Notes: a model not told the origin generated them from the sequence alone. 64,000 nt of DNA from Pseudobdellovibrionaceae bacterium (GCA_019637875.1 JAHBUW010000003.1:1-64000), one strand, 5' to 3'; shown: positions 51,717 through 60,874, numbered from the stretch's first letter. A program made the numbers and translations.

Positions 51717-53063
51717 ATGTCATTCGATCTCGTCCTCGCCAATGCCCATTCCGTCCTTCCCGCCGACCCGCAAGCCCAGGGCACCTCGCCTCTAGTCCAG
51801 GAGCTCGTCCATATCGGTATCAAGAACGGCAAAATCGCCGAGATCTCGAAAACGCCTCTCAGTGGAAACGAACTTATCGACTGTACGGGACTGACGGTTC
51901 TTCCCGGCGTGATCGATTCGCAAGTCCACTTCCGTGAACCCGGCATGACCCACAAAGAGGATCTCGAGTCGGGCACCCGCGCGGCCGCGATGGGCGGAGT
52001 CACGACGGTGTTCGAAATGCCGAACACCGTTCCCGCGACAACGACCAAAGAACTCTTCGAAGACAAGATGAACCGCGCCAAAGACCGTGCGTGGACCAAC
52101 TACGCCTTCTACATCGGCGGCAGCCCCGAAAACGTCGACCAGCTGGCCGAACTCGAAAAGCTGCCCGGTTGCTCGGGCATCAAAGTTTTCATGGGAAGCT
52201 CCACCGGCACGCTGCTGGTGGAGGACGATCCGACGCTCGAAAAGATCTTTCGCTCGGGCACCCGTCGCGTGATCCTGCATTCGGAAGACGAGCCCCGTTT
52301 GCGCGAACGCCGCCACATCGCGATCGACTCGGCGGACGTGCGCAACCACCATGTCTGGCGCGATGTCGAGTCGGCGGTCATCTCGACGACGCGACTTTTG
52401 AAGCTGGCCCGCAAAACCGGACGCCCCGTTCATGTTCTGCACGTCTCGACGGCCGAAGAACTCGAAATCTTGAAAGACGAAAAAGACATCGCGTCGGTCG
52501 AATGTCTGCCCCAGCACCTGACGCTAGCGGCGCCGGAAGCTTACGAACGTTTAGGCACGAAGGCGCAGCAGAACCCGCCGATCCGCGAAGATCGCCACCG
52601 CCAAGCGCTGTGGAAAGCCTTGAACGGCGGCGTGATCGACGTGATGGGCTCGGACCATGCGCCCCACACGCTCGAAGAGAAAGCGCGCCCCTATCCGCAA
52701 AGCCCCAGCGGCATGCCGATGGTGCAGACGATGGTGCCGATCATGCTAAACCATATCCACAAGGGCCGCCTTTCCCTGTTCCGCTTCGTGGAACTGGTCG
52801 GCGAAGCCCCCCGCCGCGTCTTCGGTTGCCGCACCAAGGGTCGCATCGCCGTCGGTCTCGACGCCGATTTCACGATCGTGGATCTCAACCGCCAAGAGAC
52901 GATCACCAACGACTGGATTCAGAGCCGCTGCGGGTGGACCCCGTTTGACGGCGAAAAGGTCACCGGCTGGCCCGTGATGAGCCTCGTGGGCGGGAAAATC
53001 CTTCTGAAAGACGGCAAACTTCAGGCCCAGGGACTAGGTCGCCCCGTCTCTTTTCACGTCTAG
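51717..53063 (+). CDS. pyrC: Dihydroorotase
   Basis: 448 residues. Amidohydrolase barrel with the type-I dihydroorotase pattern: GVIDSQVHFREPGMTHKEDLESGTRAA, FEMPNTVPATT, GIKVFMGSSTG (metal-bridging Lys), HSEDE, VHVLHVSTAEE and DVMGSDHAPHTLEEK. The first residue of the usual HxH metal pair is Gln (QVH), a variant I recall in a proteobacterial subgroup annotated as dihydroorotase. It closes carbamoyl-aspartate to dihydroorotate in pyrimidine synthesis. No other pyr gene is adjacent. Confidence 0.85.
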   Translation: MSFDLVLANAHSVLPADPQAQGTSPLVQELVHIGIKNGKIAEISKTPLSGNELIDCTGLTVLPGVIDSQVHFREPGMTHKEDLESGTRAAAMGGVTTVFEMPNTVPATTTKELFEDKMNRAKDRAWTNYAFYIGGSPENVDQLAELEKLPGCSGIKVFMGSSTGTLLVEDDPTLEKIFRSGTRRVILHSEDEPRLRERRHIAIDSADVRNHHVWRDVESAVISTTRLLKLARKTGRPVHVLHVSTAEELEILKDEKDIASVECLPQHLTLAAPEAYERLGTKAQQNPPIREDRHRQALWKALNGGVIDVMGSDHAPHTLEEKARPYPQSPSGMPMVQTMVPIMLNHIHKGRLSLFRFVELVGEAPRRVFGCRTKGRIAVGLDADFTIVDLNRQETITNDWIQSRCGWTPFDGEKVTGWPVMSLVGGKILLKDGKLQAQGLGRPVSFHV

Positions 53064-53113
53064 ATCATTTTTAATTCATTCACGTTCCACGGAGTCGGCG
53101 TAAAATAAGAGTC

Positions 53114-53818
53114 ATGAAAGCACTCTTAGGACTTTTACCGTTCGTCTTCGCCCTTCCCGCCTTCGCCAATTTGGGAAGCGACATCCAATCGCAGTGTTCG
53201 GTCCCCGCTTTGAACCTGCAATCGAACGCGAACGACATCGCGCAAGGACGCCTGGTCGAAGCCCGACAGATCAAAGAGTACTTCACGGGACAAACCGCCA
53301 GCCGCTCGGAAGTCACCGCCGACCGCGACAGCCTGAACCACTACCGCATGCAGGTGAAAGTCGAGGGCGTGAAGTTCGCGCAGAGCAAATGCATCTTGGG
53401 CCTGATCGAAAAGCGCGTCGGCGCCGGCGCGAAGATCTCGAAGCTGAATGAATCCGCCGAGGGACGCAAAGTCCTCGCCGAATACGAAGCTTACGTCAAA
53501 GCCCAGCAGAAAAAGCTGGAAGAAATCCGCGTGAAACTCCAGCAGTGCGAAAAGAAAAACGACGCCGCACAAAAACGCGAATGCCAACTGGCCGCCTACA
53601 ACGACGAAGTGGGCCTGCACGAGCCGGCCGCTCTTCTTGCCGAGATTCAAAAAGCCGGGCGCGTGGGTTTCATCGACGGCCGACAAGATGTGCTGTCCAC
53701 GTACCGCGACAATCGCCTGAACGCGATTCGCGACACGATCAAAGAGCTCAACGATCAGCTGGCGGCCTCGGGCGACCGTTTCTCGGCCCCCGCGAACGAC
53801 GCCTCGGGAACGCGCTAA
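53114..53818 (+). CDS. Secreted coiled-coil protein
   Basis: 234 residues; signal peptide MKALLGLLPFVFALPAFA. The body is strongly helical with heptads (LAEYEAYVKAQQKKLEEIRVKLQQCEKKNDAAQKRECQLAAYNDEV, RLNAIRDTIKELNDQLAASG) and four cysteines. No named domain. TAAAAT at 53101-53106 would be a -10 box placed so close that the mRNA would be nearly leaderless; AAGAG is the only weak ribosome site. Follows pyrC by 50 nt. Confidence 0.65.
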   Translation: MKALLGLLPFVFALPAFANLGSDIQSQCSVPALNLQSNANDIAQGRLVEARQIKEYFTGQTASRSEVTADRDSLNHYRMQVKVEGVKFAQSKCILGLIEKRVGAGAKISKLNESAEGRKVLAEYEAYVKAQQKKLEEIRVKLQQCEKKNDAAQKRECQLAAYNDEVGLHEPAALLAEIQKAGRVGFIDGRQDVLSTYRDNRLNAIRDTIKELNDQLAASGDRFSAPANDASGTR

Positions 53819-53862
53819 CTTACTGATATCCTAAGACTTCGTCTCATTACGGGATCCGCATT

Positions 53863-53878
53863 TGGCCCTGCGCTTGCA
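53863..53878 (+). promoter_or_regulatory. Sigma-54 promoter candidate
   Basis: TGGCCC-TGCGC-TTGCA differs from TGGCAC-N5-TTGCA at one base of the -24 box; GG (53864-53865) and GC (53876-53877) are 10 bp apart. The predicted start near 53889 leaves a 19-nt leader with GGAGGA. Confidence 0.7.
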
Positions 53879-53907
53879 GTGTTATCCAAGCAGATGCGGA
53901 GGAAGAT

Positions 53908-54444
53908 ATGAGCTCGAATTTAAAAGCACTGTTCGTCAAGTCGACACTGTCACTGTCAATTTTATTGCAGGTTTTCGGAGCCCAAGCGGCGCCCGGTGAA
54001 AAACCCATGACCAACTTAGAACAGAAGACTTTCGAGCTTCGTCCTCGTCACGTCTATTTCTTCGGAACCGATGGCAAGCCCAGTGAGTTCGCGAAGAAAG
54101 CGGGCGACCGTCTTTGTGAAATGCGCGGCTTCAAGCGCGCCACCGATTGGACCGACGCACGTATGGCCCAAGCGGATATTGATAACCCTCAAAAACTGAC
54201 CGGTTTCCAAACCTTCCAGAAAGACGGGAAAGCTTTCGTCAAGCTGACCAGCTTCGAGGAGATCATGAAGGATGCGAAACCTTCGGATAACCGGATCGCC
54301 GTGTTGTTCAAGTCGGTCACTTGCGAGCGTGAAAAGACCAAATCGGCCGCCGTCGAGGACTCGCTGTTCCAAGAAGATCCCGCCGACATCGATCAGCAGG
54401 ATATTCGCTCGCGTCTTTCGGACTCTTCCATCGAAGAGCTGTAA
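53908..54444 (+). CDS. Hypothetical secreted protein
   Basis: 178 residues; GGAGGA before the ATG. N-terminal signal ending LLQVFGAQA. The mature part has one clear globular stretch, RHVYFFGTDGKPSEFAKKAGDRLCEMRGFKRATDWTDARMAQ, and an acidic tail (EDSLFQEDPADIDQQDIRSRLSDSSIEEL). Two cysteines. No family recognised. A sigma-54-type promoter and a strong terminator bound it as a single-gene unit. Confidence 0.65.
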   Translation: MSSNLKALFVKSTLSLSILLQVFGAQAAPGEKPMTNLEQKTFELRPRHVYFFGTDGKPSEFAKKAGDRLCEMRGFKRATDWTDARMAQADIDNPQKLTGFQTFQKDGKAFVKLTSFEEIMKDAKPSDNRIAVLFKSVTCEREKTKSAAVEDSLFQEDPADIDQQDIRSRLSDSSIEEL

Positions 54445-54474
54445 TTCGCGATTCCATTCAGAAAGCCGCACGAG

Positions 54475-54509
54475 AAACGCCGTCCCGATTCGGGCGGCGT
54501 TTTTTTATT
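54475..54509 (+). terminator. Rho-independent terminator
   Basis: AAACGCCG-T-CCCG pairs with CGGG-CGGCGTTT across loop ATT, followed by a T run and ATTT. It lies 30 nt after the stop at 54444. Confidence 0.9.
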
Positions 54510-54568
54510 TGCCACGGTGAACGTCCCGAAATTAGCCTTTCCTCATCTCCCGCACGGAAAGGCTTCAC

Positions 54569-55156
54569 ATGCGCTCAATGGCCGCTCTCGTTTTGACTTC
54601 GCTTCTGGCTCTCCCCGCCTTCGCGCAAGACCGCGAACCCGCCCAAGCGGGCCGCCACTTCAAACCGCGCCACGAGCCGACCATGAACCTCCGTTTCAAT
54701 CCGCTGGCGGCACTGCTGCTGACCGTGGACGGGAGCTTCGACTTCATGATCACGCCCCATGTGACCATCGGTCCCAAACTGACCTACATCAACTTCAAGA
54801 TCTTCGACGTGCAACTGAAAGGTCTCGCACTGGGTGGGGAAGGTCGCTATCACTTCAACGGCGCCTTCAACGACGGAGTTTATCTGAACGGGATTCTGAC
54901 CACGATCAGCATCGAGGCTTCGGCGAAAAGCAACCTCACCGGCGAAACCGCGACCGCGAAAGGTGAAGGCCTGAACTACGGCGTCGGCTTGGGCTACCAT
55001 TGGTTTTGGGATTCATTTAACCTGAACCTGGGATTGGTGTTGGGCGGAACATCCGCGGGCAAAATCGAAGTGAAAGATTCAACAGGCTCGACGGTGGAAT
55101 CCACAAGCCCCAATTTGTCGACCGGCCTTGATTTCAAAATCGGGTTTACCTTCTGA
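54569..55156 (+). CDS. Small outer-membrane beta-barrel protein
   Basis: 195 residues; signal peptide MRSMAALVLTSLLALPAFA. The mature part has alternating strands (NLRFNPLAALLLTVDGSFDFMI, HVTIGPKLTYINFKIFDVQLKGLALGGEGRYHF, GLNYGVGLGYHWFWDSFNLNLGLVLGG) and ends in the aromatic signature FKIGFTF with terminal Phe, as in Bam-inserted barrels. Eight strands would fit the length. No specific family. Confidence 0.7.
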   Translation: MRSMAALVLTSLLALPAFAQDREPAQAGRHFKPRHEPTMNLRFNPLAALLLTVDGSFDFMITPHVTIGPKLTYINFKIFDVQLKGLALGGEGRYHFNGAFNDGVYLNGILTTISIEASAKSNLTGETATAKGEGLNYGVGLGYHWFWDSFNLNLGLVLGGTSAGKIEVKDSTGSTVESTSPNLSTGLDFKIGFTF

Positions 55157-55226
55157 TTCCCGCGCATCGCTGCCTCGAAATGGTGGATTTCTAGGACAAG
55201 AAATCCGCCAATCCCCGAAGTGGATT

Positions 55227-55242
55227 TGGCACTGCTGATGCA
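55227..55242 (+). promoter_or_regulatory. Sigma-54 promoter candidate
   Basis: TGGCAC-TGCTG-ATGCA has a perfect -24 box and one mismatch in -12; GG (55228-55229) and GC (55240-55241) are 10 bp apart, preceded by T as in the consensus. Predicted start near 55253, 54 nt before the next ATG. Confidence 0.7.
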
Positions 55243-55306
55243 ACTCCATCGATTGTGTGCGTGAAATGGGAGAAACTCCCGCGCCGCAATCGAAAGGAGT
55301 CTTCTC

Positions 55307-55801
55307 ATGAAAACCGCAGAATTTGCCGAGCTGGTGCAAGGCATTCGCTTTGCGATGTTCACCACTTCAAGTCTCGAAGGTGGTCTCTCGAGTCGCCCAC
55401 TCACCGTACAGGAAATGACCGCGCAGGGGGATCTGTTCTTCTTGATCAGCGACACTTCCACACTTGCGGAAGAAGTGCGCGCGAACGGTCGCGTGAACGC
55501 CACCCTCACGAAACCCGAATCTTCTATTTACGTGTCGCTTGTCGGCTCTGCCGAAGTCACCCACGATCAGGAGCGCATTGATGAGTTGTGGAGCATCGGC
55601 GCGCAAGCCTTCTTTCCGCGCGGACCGAAAGATCCCGACCTTGCCCTCTTGCATATGCGCATAGAAAGCGCCGAGCTTTGGGATTCGCCGTCGTCGCGTA
55701 TCGTGCAAGCTTGGAAATTCGCGAAGGCCATCGTGACTGGTGAGAAGGCATCGGATGCCGGTCGCCACAAATCTTTCGAATTTGAAGTCATTCAAACATA
55801 A
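55307..55801 (+). CDS. Pyridoxamine-5'-phosphate-oxidase-like (general stress 26-type) flavin-binding protein
   Basis: 164 residues with AAGGAG before the ATG. The split-barrel pattern of the general stress protein 26 group is clear: IRFAMFTTSSLEGGLSSRPLTVQEMTAQGDLFFLISDTSTLAEEV, VNATLTKPESSIYVSLVGSAEVTHDQERIDELWS, FFPRGPKDPDLALLHMRIESAELWDSP. Members bind FMN or F420; substrate not known. A sigma-54-type promoter upstream fits stress or stationary-phase control. Confidence 0.85.
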   Translation: MKTAEFAELVQGIRFAMFTTSSLEGGLSSRPLTVQEMTAQGDLFFLISDTSTLAEEVRANGRVNATLTKPESSIYVSLVGSAEVTHDQERIDELWSIGAQAFFPRGPKDPDLALLHMRIESAELWDSPSSRIVQAWKFAKAIVTGEKASDAGRHKSFEFEVIQT

Positions 55802-55929
55802 ATGAATTCGCGATCACATGAATAGTCCGCGCGCGGACCGAGCAGAGAAAAACTGACGGCCCGCATTTTCATTTCACGAACTTCGTCGCCGCGTGCACAT
55901 TCCCTTCCTCAAACATCATCGGAGGGAAT

Positions 55930-56918
55930 GTGCGGAGTGCTTCCATTGCCTTAGTGGCTTTCGGTGCTCTTTTTGCCTTCAACCACACTCACGCGGCAAA
56001 CTCCTACAAAGTCGATCCCGCCGCGACCGTCACGATCTCGGAACTCGGATACTGCCGCGAAGTCACGAACAACCATGCTTCACGCGCGCTCTTCGTACCG
56101 ACACGAACTTCGACCGAGTTCCTGAGCTTCATCAACAACAAGCCCGCGTACGTGAATCTCTCTTTGTGCTGTCCTACCGGTTACGTTTTGATCCCGGGGA
56201 ACGGGACCTACGGGACGAGCAACTTCTGCATGATGCAGTTCGAAGCCAAAAACGTGAGCGGAGTCGCAACCTCGCAGGCGAGTGTCAGCCCCTGGCACAG
56301 TATCAGCCACTACGATGCGCGCCGCCGCTGCCAGGCCCTCGGCACCGGATACGACCTGCCTTCGAACAATCACTGGCAAACCATGGCCCGCAACGTGGAA
56401 TTGGTCGCGGCGAATTGGTCCTCGGGCACGGTGGGAAGCGGTTGTCTTTATATCGGGAACGCGGGCGTCAGCGGGGTCTGCTCTTACAACGGAACGGGGG
56501 CGCCCAACTACGAGACCGGAACCTCCGGCACGAACCGCGCGCGCGCCCGGCTGCGATTGTCCAACGGACAAGAGATCTGGGACGTATCCGCGAACGTCGC
56601 CGAGCATATCGCCGGCGTCTACGATGCGAACACGAGCTTCGTGGGGGGCAACGTCGTCAATATCGATGCGCCTCACAAAAGCGTCTTCGGTCCGTCGGGA
56701 ACTTACTCCGCGGCCTCTTGTGCGGCGTCGAGCACGGACTCGACGGGAGGGCTTTGTGGACTCGGTTGGTACGGCTACGGCTCAGCTCCGGCGCTTCATC
56801 CGACCAAACCAATGCTCGAGGTTGTCACGTGAACGGCACCACTCGAAGACGCGGGACCAACGCCACGACGGAAGGCGCGAGCGCCGCGGTCTATCGCGCT
56901 TGCGCCTGCAACAACTAG
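55930..56918 (+). pseudogene. Secreted SUMF1/FGE-like protein, frameshifted near its 3' end
   Basis: A secreted protein with signal MRSASIALVAFGALFAFNHTHA and a sulfatase-modifying-factor (C-type-lectin-like) domain: FCMMQFEAKNVSG, SHYDARRRCQALGTGYDLPSNNHWQTMARNVELVAANWSSG, RLRLSNGQEIWDVSANVAEHI. The frame stops at 56832 after LHPTKPMLEVVT. The frame starting at any third base from 56775 continues as SSGASSDQTNARGCHVNGTT...VYRACACNN and stops at 56918, right before a terminator. A one-base change near 56770-56800 is implied. The start is GTG 55930; an out-of-frame ATG overlaps it at 55928. Confidence 0.7.
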
Positions 56919-56920
56919 AA

Positions 56921-56945
56921 AAGACGCCGGGGTCCCCGGCGTCTT
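56921..56945. terminator. Rho-independent terminator after the SUMF1-like gene
   Basis: AAGACGCCGGG pairs with CCCGGCGTCTT across loop GTC. It begins 2 nt after the TAG at 56918 and also faces the convergent gene ending at 56976. Confidence 0.82.
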
Positions 56946-56975
56946 CGTCTTCGCTCCTTTGAGATCGTCAAACGA

Positions 56976-57575
56976 TTAGCGGCAACGGCGCCATTGCAAA
57001 CGGTAGATCAAACCCGAGCTGATATCCGCCGAGTCGACCGTGCCGAGAGTCTGCTCTTGGCGCGAGTTCGTCGATGACATCATCGACGCATTCACGCGAA
57101 GGTTCACATCCGCTCCGCAAGGCGACCAAACCAAAGTTGTCGCGATCAGATTGTCGGTCAGAGTGTAAGTGTCGTTGATGGGACCGTTGAACTGACGCGA
57201 GATCCGGGGACCGCGCGAGCCCGCCCAAAAATACTCCGCATCGAAACGGTTGTACCCGCCACGAGGAACCGCGTTGTAACCGCGATAGTCCACTTGGAAA
57301 ACCGCCACGCTGTAACCCGAGGGCACGCGCACGGGAATCGAGAAGTTACACGACTTGCGGTCGATACGGCGACCGGCATCGCGGCCGGCTTCGGTCAGGA
57401 ACTGGTCGAAAAGAATCGAGACCGCCGATTGATCGGGGCTCACCGATACGCTGGCGGTACCGCCGGGACAGCCGGTGCCACCGTACGAAGGTGTGCCGAG
57501 TCTGAGCTGGCTTTGTGCTTGGGCGGTTGCGGCCATCATCAAAGTGGCAATAGCGGTCATCAACATTGTTTTCAT
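56976..57575 (-). CDS. DUF4360 secreted protein
   Basis: 199 residues; signal peptide MKTMLMTAIATLMMAATAQA. The mature part matches DUF4360 along its length: YGGTGCPGGTASVSVSPDQSAVSILFDQF, KSCNFSIPVRVPSGYSVAVFQVDYRGYNAVPRGGYNRF, FNGPINDTYTLTD, VWSPCGADVNLRVNASM, DSADISSGLIYRLQWRRC. Conserved Cys pairs suggest disulfides. The family is secreted in fungi and bacteria and of unknown function. A sigma-54-type promoter lies about 55 nt upstream. Confidence 0.85.
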   Translation of the reverse strand: MKTMLMTAIATLMMAATAQAQSQLRLGTPSYGGTGCPGGTASVSVSPDQSAVSILFDQFLTEAGRDAGRRIDRKSCNFSIPVRVPSGYSVAVFQVDYRGYNAVPRGGYNRFDAEYFWAGSRGPRISRQFNGPINDTYTLTDNLIATTLVWSPCGADVNLRVNASMMSSTNSRQEQTLGTVDSADISSGLIYRLQWRRCR

Positions 57576-57641
57576 GTCGTCCCTCCCCCGAGGTCGTCTT
57601 GTGGTGTGAGTGACTCCACAATTGGAGTCGAGAGTCCCTAG

Positions 57642-57657
57642 AGCAAGGTCCTTGCCA
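57642..57657 (-). promoter_or_regulatory. Sigma-54 promoter candidate of the DUF4360 gene
   Basis: On the minus strand TGGCAA-GGACC-TTGCT has GG-N10-GC spacing and one mismatch in the -24 box. The centre GCAAGG-A-CCTTGC is also a palindrome. Predicted start near 57631, 55 nt before the ATG. Confidence 0.65.
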
Positions 57658-57772
57658 AGTTCGCTTGGAGTCGTTTTGCTCCCGGGCGACCCGTCACTCG
57701 AAAGGTCCGGTTAATTTCCGAAGTCGTATCCGTCGGCGGCGCGGGATGCCAAGCTCTGAGGCAGGAGGCTCC

Positions 57773-58282
57773 ATGAAAAAGATCTCAGGAGAAAATCTGC
57801 TTCTCATCGGAATCGTCATTATGGTGGGAGCAGCAGGATTTGGCCTTTGGCGTTTCACGAAAGATTTCATGTTGAGCTCAACCTACGCGCCAGAACCCCT
57901 CCTCTTCCTTAAGAAGCTGCACACGAACGAAACCGCGTCGTTCGAACAGACCGGCCACTATACCGAAACCCCGGAAATGGCTTTCGCACTTGTGCCCAAC
58001 TGCCCCAACGAGGAGCCCTGTCAGCACTATCTCTATTATGTACGGCAAAGTTGCGAGAGTGGTGGCCGTTGGCTTCCGGCTGAGGCCACTGCGGCCCAAG
58101 CAACGGCCCCGCTTCGCGAAAGGCAAGGCGAGGTCACCAACTACCTCGAAGCGTGGCAGGGTCTCTGCCGCCCCGTTCGAGAGGGCTACGAGGCGCTGGT
58201 GTTCGGCTTAGATCCGAAGACCCAGGTTCTCGAGATTTACTTCGGCAATGAGAAAAACCCGATCGAGAAGATCTCTCGCTAA
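57773..58282 (+). CDS. Small membrane-anchored protein
   Basis: 169 residues from ATG 57773, with GGAGG just upstream; earlier in-frame starts encode an Arg-rich stretch without support. One N-terminal helix (ENLLLIGIVIMVGAAGFGLWRF) anchors it, and the rest is probably periplasmic with four cysteines (VPNCPNEEPCQHYLYYVRQSCESGGRW, GLCRPVREGYEALVFGL). No family recognised. It ends at a bidirectional terminator. Confidence 0.62.
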   Translation: MKKISGENLLLIGIVIMVGAAGFGLWRFTKDFMLSSTYAPEPLLFLKKLHTNETASFEQTGHYTETPEMAFALVPNCPNEEPCQHYLYYVRQSCESGGRWLPAEATAAQATAPLRERQGEVTNYLEAWQGLCRPVREGYEALVFGLDPKTQVLEIYFGNEKNPIEKISR

Positions 58283-58311
58283 AAAAACAAAAGGCCCCTT
58301 ACGGGGCCTTT
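58283..58311. terminator. Bidirectional rho-independent terminator
   Basis: AAAGGCCCC-TTAC-GGGGCCTTT (58290-58311). On the minus strand it is followed by TTTTGTTTTTTT, a strong signal for the subtilase gene; on the plus strand the T run is short. Confidence 0.87.
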
Positions 58312-58340
58312 CGCGTTGAGACTCTTTTCGTGCGGTCGAA

Positions 58341-59882
58341 TTACTTCGAGCAGAAAGGAGCGTCGGGCATGATTTGGCAGATGATTTCGCACATGGCCGC
58401 ATCACCGATCGGGCAAGAACCGGGGTCGCCACCGGGATTACCGGGATCGCCGGGGTTACCGGGAGTCGACTGGGGCTGACCGACATAGATCTTGTACGAA
58501 GTCGCGGTTTTGCCAGCCGCATCCGTGATCGAGACTGTCGTTTCACCTTCCGCAACGGCGGTCATGACACCCGAAGCGTCGATGGTCGCAACCGCAGCGT
58601 TCGACGAAGCGAACTGGAAGGGCGCCGTTCCGAAGACCGCCTCGAAGGCACGAGTCTCACCTTTCGCCATGGTCAATGCGTTGGGCGAAACGAAGGGCGT
58701 CTTGTTCAGAAGCATGTCGACTGCGGTGAACGCGTTCACGCGGCAATCACACGCGACCGAGATACCGACCTTGTCACCCGAAGCTTGCAAGAGCGAACGC
58801 AATTGCAGGGGCGTCAGCGAAGGATCTTGGGCTTTCAACAAAGCCACCAAACCCGCAACCAAGGGAGTCGCCATCGAAGTTCCCGACAGATCACCGTATT
58901 TGTTACCGGGAAGAGTCGACACGATGTTTTCGCCAGGAGCGGAAACGTGGACTTTCGCTTTACCGTAGTTCGACCAGCTGGGTTTTGCGTCCGAAGAGTT
59001 CGAAGCCGCGACCGCGATGGTGTTATCGGTGCCCGCGTTGGTGGGATAGTACTCGGTCTTATCGTTGTTCTGACCGTCGTTCGCTGCCGCAACAACGAAG
59101 GGGATTCCCGCTTTGCCCGCACGCTCAACCGCTTCAACCAGAGGTTGGGCTTGGCTGCGGCTGACTTTCGCGCCCCACGATGCCGAGATCACGGTCGCGC
59201 CTTTTTCGATCGCCCAGTCGATGGCTTTAATACCATCCATCAGGTCACCGCCGCCGTTTTCGTCAAGGAAACGAAGGGGCATGATCGAAACGTTCGGCGA
59301 AAGACCGATGGTTCCGCCGTCTTGCAGACCGGTCGAACCGACGACACCCGCGCAGTGAGTTCCGTGACCGGGATTTTGCATTCCGGTTTTATCCATCGGA
59401 TCGTCGTTTTTGTTTTTGAAGTTGTAGCCGGGCACCATATTGGGCACCAGAGCCGCGTGGCGATAGTCGACACCGGTATCGATGACGGCGACCACGACCG
59501 ACTTGTTCCCTTTATTGCCCGCACGAGTCCAAGCCTCTTCCGCCTTCACTTTCGTGATGGCCCATTGGCTACGCAGCGCAGTGGGATTCATATTCACCGG
59601 CATAAGGAACGAGCGCAGGCGAATGTTCGGAACGATATATTCGACGTTCGGATTCGAATACATGCTCAGCATGGCGTTGATCTTGCCCGATTCCGGGATG
59701 TTCACTTTCGCCAAGTTCGCCGAGTCATGAGTATCGAGGACCTGCATATTCATCGAGTTCATGCTCGAGAAGAATGCGCTCGACCGATACTTCACAATGT
59801 ATTCAGCAGCTTGGGTTGTTTGCACTGCGGTGAGTGCCGTGATTGCGACGAGGCCTTTCAAGGCCCATGAAATCCGTTTCAT
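58341..59882 (-). CDS. Subtilisin-like serine protease (S8) with Big2-type C-terminal domain
   Basis: 513 residues from ATG 59882 (GGAGGGG upstream). Signal peptide, a short inhibitor-like propeptide (AEYIVKYRSSAFF, LAKVNIPESGKINAMLSMYSNPNVEYIVPN), then the S8 domain with Asp134 (VIDTGVD), His173 (GHGTHCAG), oxyanion Asn region (VVAAANDG) and Ser336 (GTSMATP). A Big2-like bacterial Ig domain (SPNALTMAKGETRAFEAV, IDASGVMTAVAEGETTVSI), a collagen-like GNPGDPGNPGGDPG linker and a Cys-rich tail (four Cys) follow. Secreted endopeptidase, single-gene unit. Confidence 0.92.
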   Translation of the reverse strand: MKRISWALKGLVAITALTAVQTTQAAEYIVKYRSSAFFSSMNSMNMQVLDTHDSANLAKVNIPESGKINAMLSMYSNPNVEYIVPNIRLRSFLMPVNMNPTALRSQWAITKVKAEEAWTRAGNKGNKSVVVAVIDTGVDYRHAALVPNMVPGYNFKNKNDDPMDKTGMQNPGHGTHCAGVVGSTGLQDGGTIGLSPNVSIMPLRFLDENGGGDLMDGIKAIDWAIEKGATVISASWGAKVSRSQAQPLVEAVERAGKAGIPFVVAAANDGQNNDKTEYYPTNAGTDNTIAVAASNSSDAKPSWSNYGKAKVHVSAPGENIVSTLPGNKYGDLSGTSMATPLVAGLVALLKAQDPSLTPLQLRSLLQASGDKVGISVACDCRVNAFTAVDMLLNKTPFVSPNALTMAKGETRAFEAVFGTAPFQFASSNAAVATIDASGVMTAVAEGETTVSITDAAGKTATSYKIYVGQPQSTPGNPGDPGNPGGDPGSCPIGDAAMCEIICQIMPDAPFCSK

Positions 59883-60055
59883 AGTTCCCCTCCGTGAGAA
59901 TGAGCAAATCCTAGACATTCATCGCGGTCGCTGTTGAGGAATATTTCAGCTTTGATTTGCTACGTCATACGATTTCGCTGAAGAACGAAGCAGCGTCGAT
60001 AGCCGCCATAAAAGGATTTGATTCTGCCGCCGAGTCCCACAACAATCGCGTGCGC

Positions 60056-60874
60056 ATGACTATTATAGATGTTGTGATTCTCTCCCTCATTGAGGGAGCG
60101 ACCGAGTTCCTTCCCGTTTCGTCGACCGGTCACCTGATCCTGACGAGCGCCCTTCTCGGATATGGCGAAGATCCTTTCCTGAAAGCCTTCAATATCATCA
60201 TTCAGTCCGGCGCCATCATGGCGGTCCTTGTCCTCTATTGGCGACGTTTCCTGCCCAACCTGCCGTTTTACTCTCGCCTCGCCATCGCGTTCACCCCCGC
60301 CGCGGTCATCGGTTTTCTGGTCAAAGACAAAATCGACGCGATCCTGGGCGCGAGTTCGGTGTCGATCGTCGCCTGGGCGCTCATCATCGGCGGGATCGTG
60401 CTCGTTTTGACCGACAGCGAACGCTTCCGTGGCCGCAGCGACAAAGCCGATGTCGTCGACTTCAGCTTCGCGCGCTGCCTGGCGCTCGGCGTGCTGCAAT
60501 GTTTGGCCTTCATCCCCGGCGTTTCGCGTTCGGGGGCGACCATCATCGGCGGGTTGTGGCTCGGCATGAACCAGAAAGCCGCCGCGGAGTTCTCGTTTTT
60601 CCTGGGCGTGCCGACGCTCCTGGCGGCCAGCGGCTACAAAATCTTGAAGCTGATTCGCAGCTCCGGCGGTGAAGGGCCGGACGCCCTGCCCCCGCTCGAC
60701 GGCCATCACTGGTTCCTGCTGGGACTCGGGATCGTGCTGTCCTTCGTTTTCGCGTTGATCGCGATCCGTTTTTTCATGGCGCTCGTTCAAAAATACGGCT
60801 TCCGCCATTTCGGTTACTACCGAATCGTCGTGGGCGTCGCGATCTTGACCATGGTGTATGGAGGGTGGCTGTGA
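60056..60874 (+). CDS. uppP: Undecaprenyl-diphosphatase
   Basis: 272 residues from ATG 60056 (MTIIDVVILSLIEG); the frame extends upstream without family-like sequence and no clear ribosome site is visible. BacA/UppP family motifs: EGATEFLPVSSTGHLIL and PGVSRSGATI, plus about eight membrane segments. It recycles undecaprenyl diphosphate to the monophosphate carrier for peptidoglycan and glycan export. It overlaps the MscS-like gene by 4 nt (GTGA). Confidence 0.92.
   Translation: MTIIDVVILSLIEGATEFLPVSSTGHLILTSALLGYGEDPFLKAFNIIIQSGAIMAVLVLYWRRFLPNLPFYSRLAIAFTPAAVIGFLVKDKIDAILGASSVSIVAWALIIGGIVLVLTDSERFRGRSDKADVVDFSFARCLALGVLQCLAFIPGVSRSGATIIGGLWLGMNQKAAAEFSFFLGVPTLLAASGYKILKLIRSSGGEGPDALPPLDGHHWFLLGLGIVLSFVFALIAIRFFMALVQKYGFRHFGYYRIVVGVAILTMVYGGWL

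Noticed and set aside
58374-59870. 498-codon plus frame opposite the subtilase
   Set aside because: Shadow of the protease gene, whose catalytic triad is complete.
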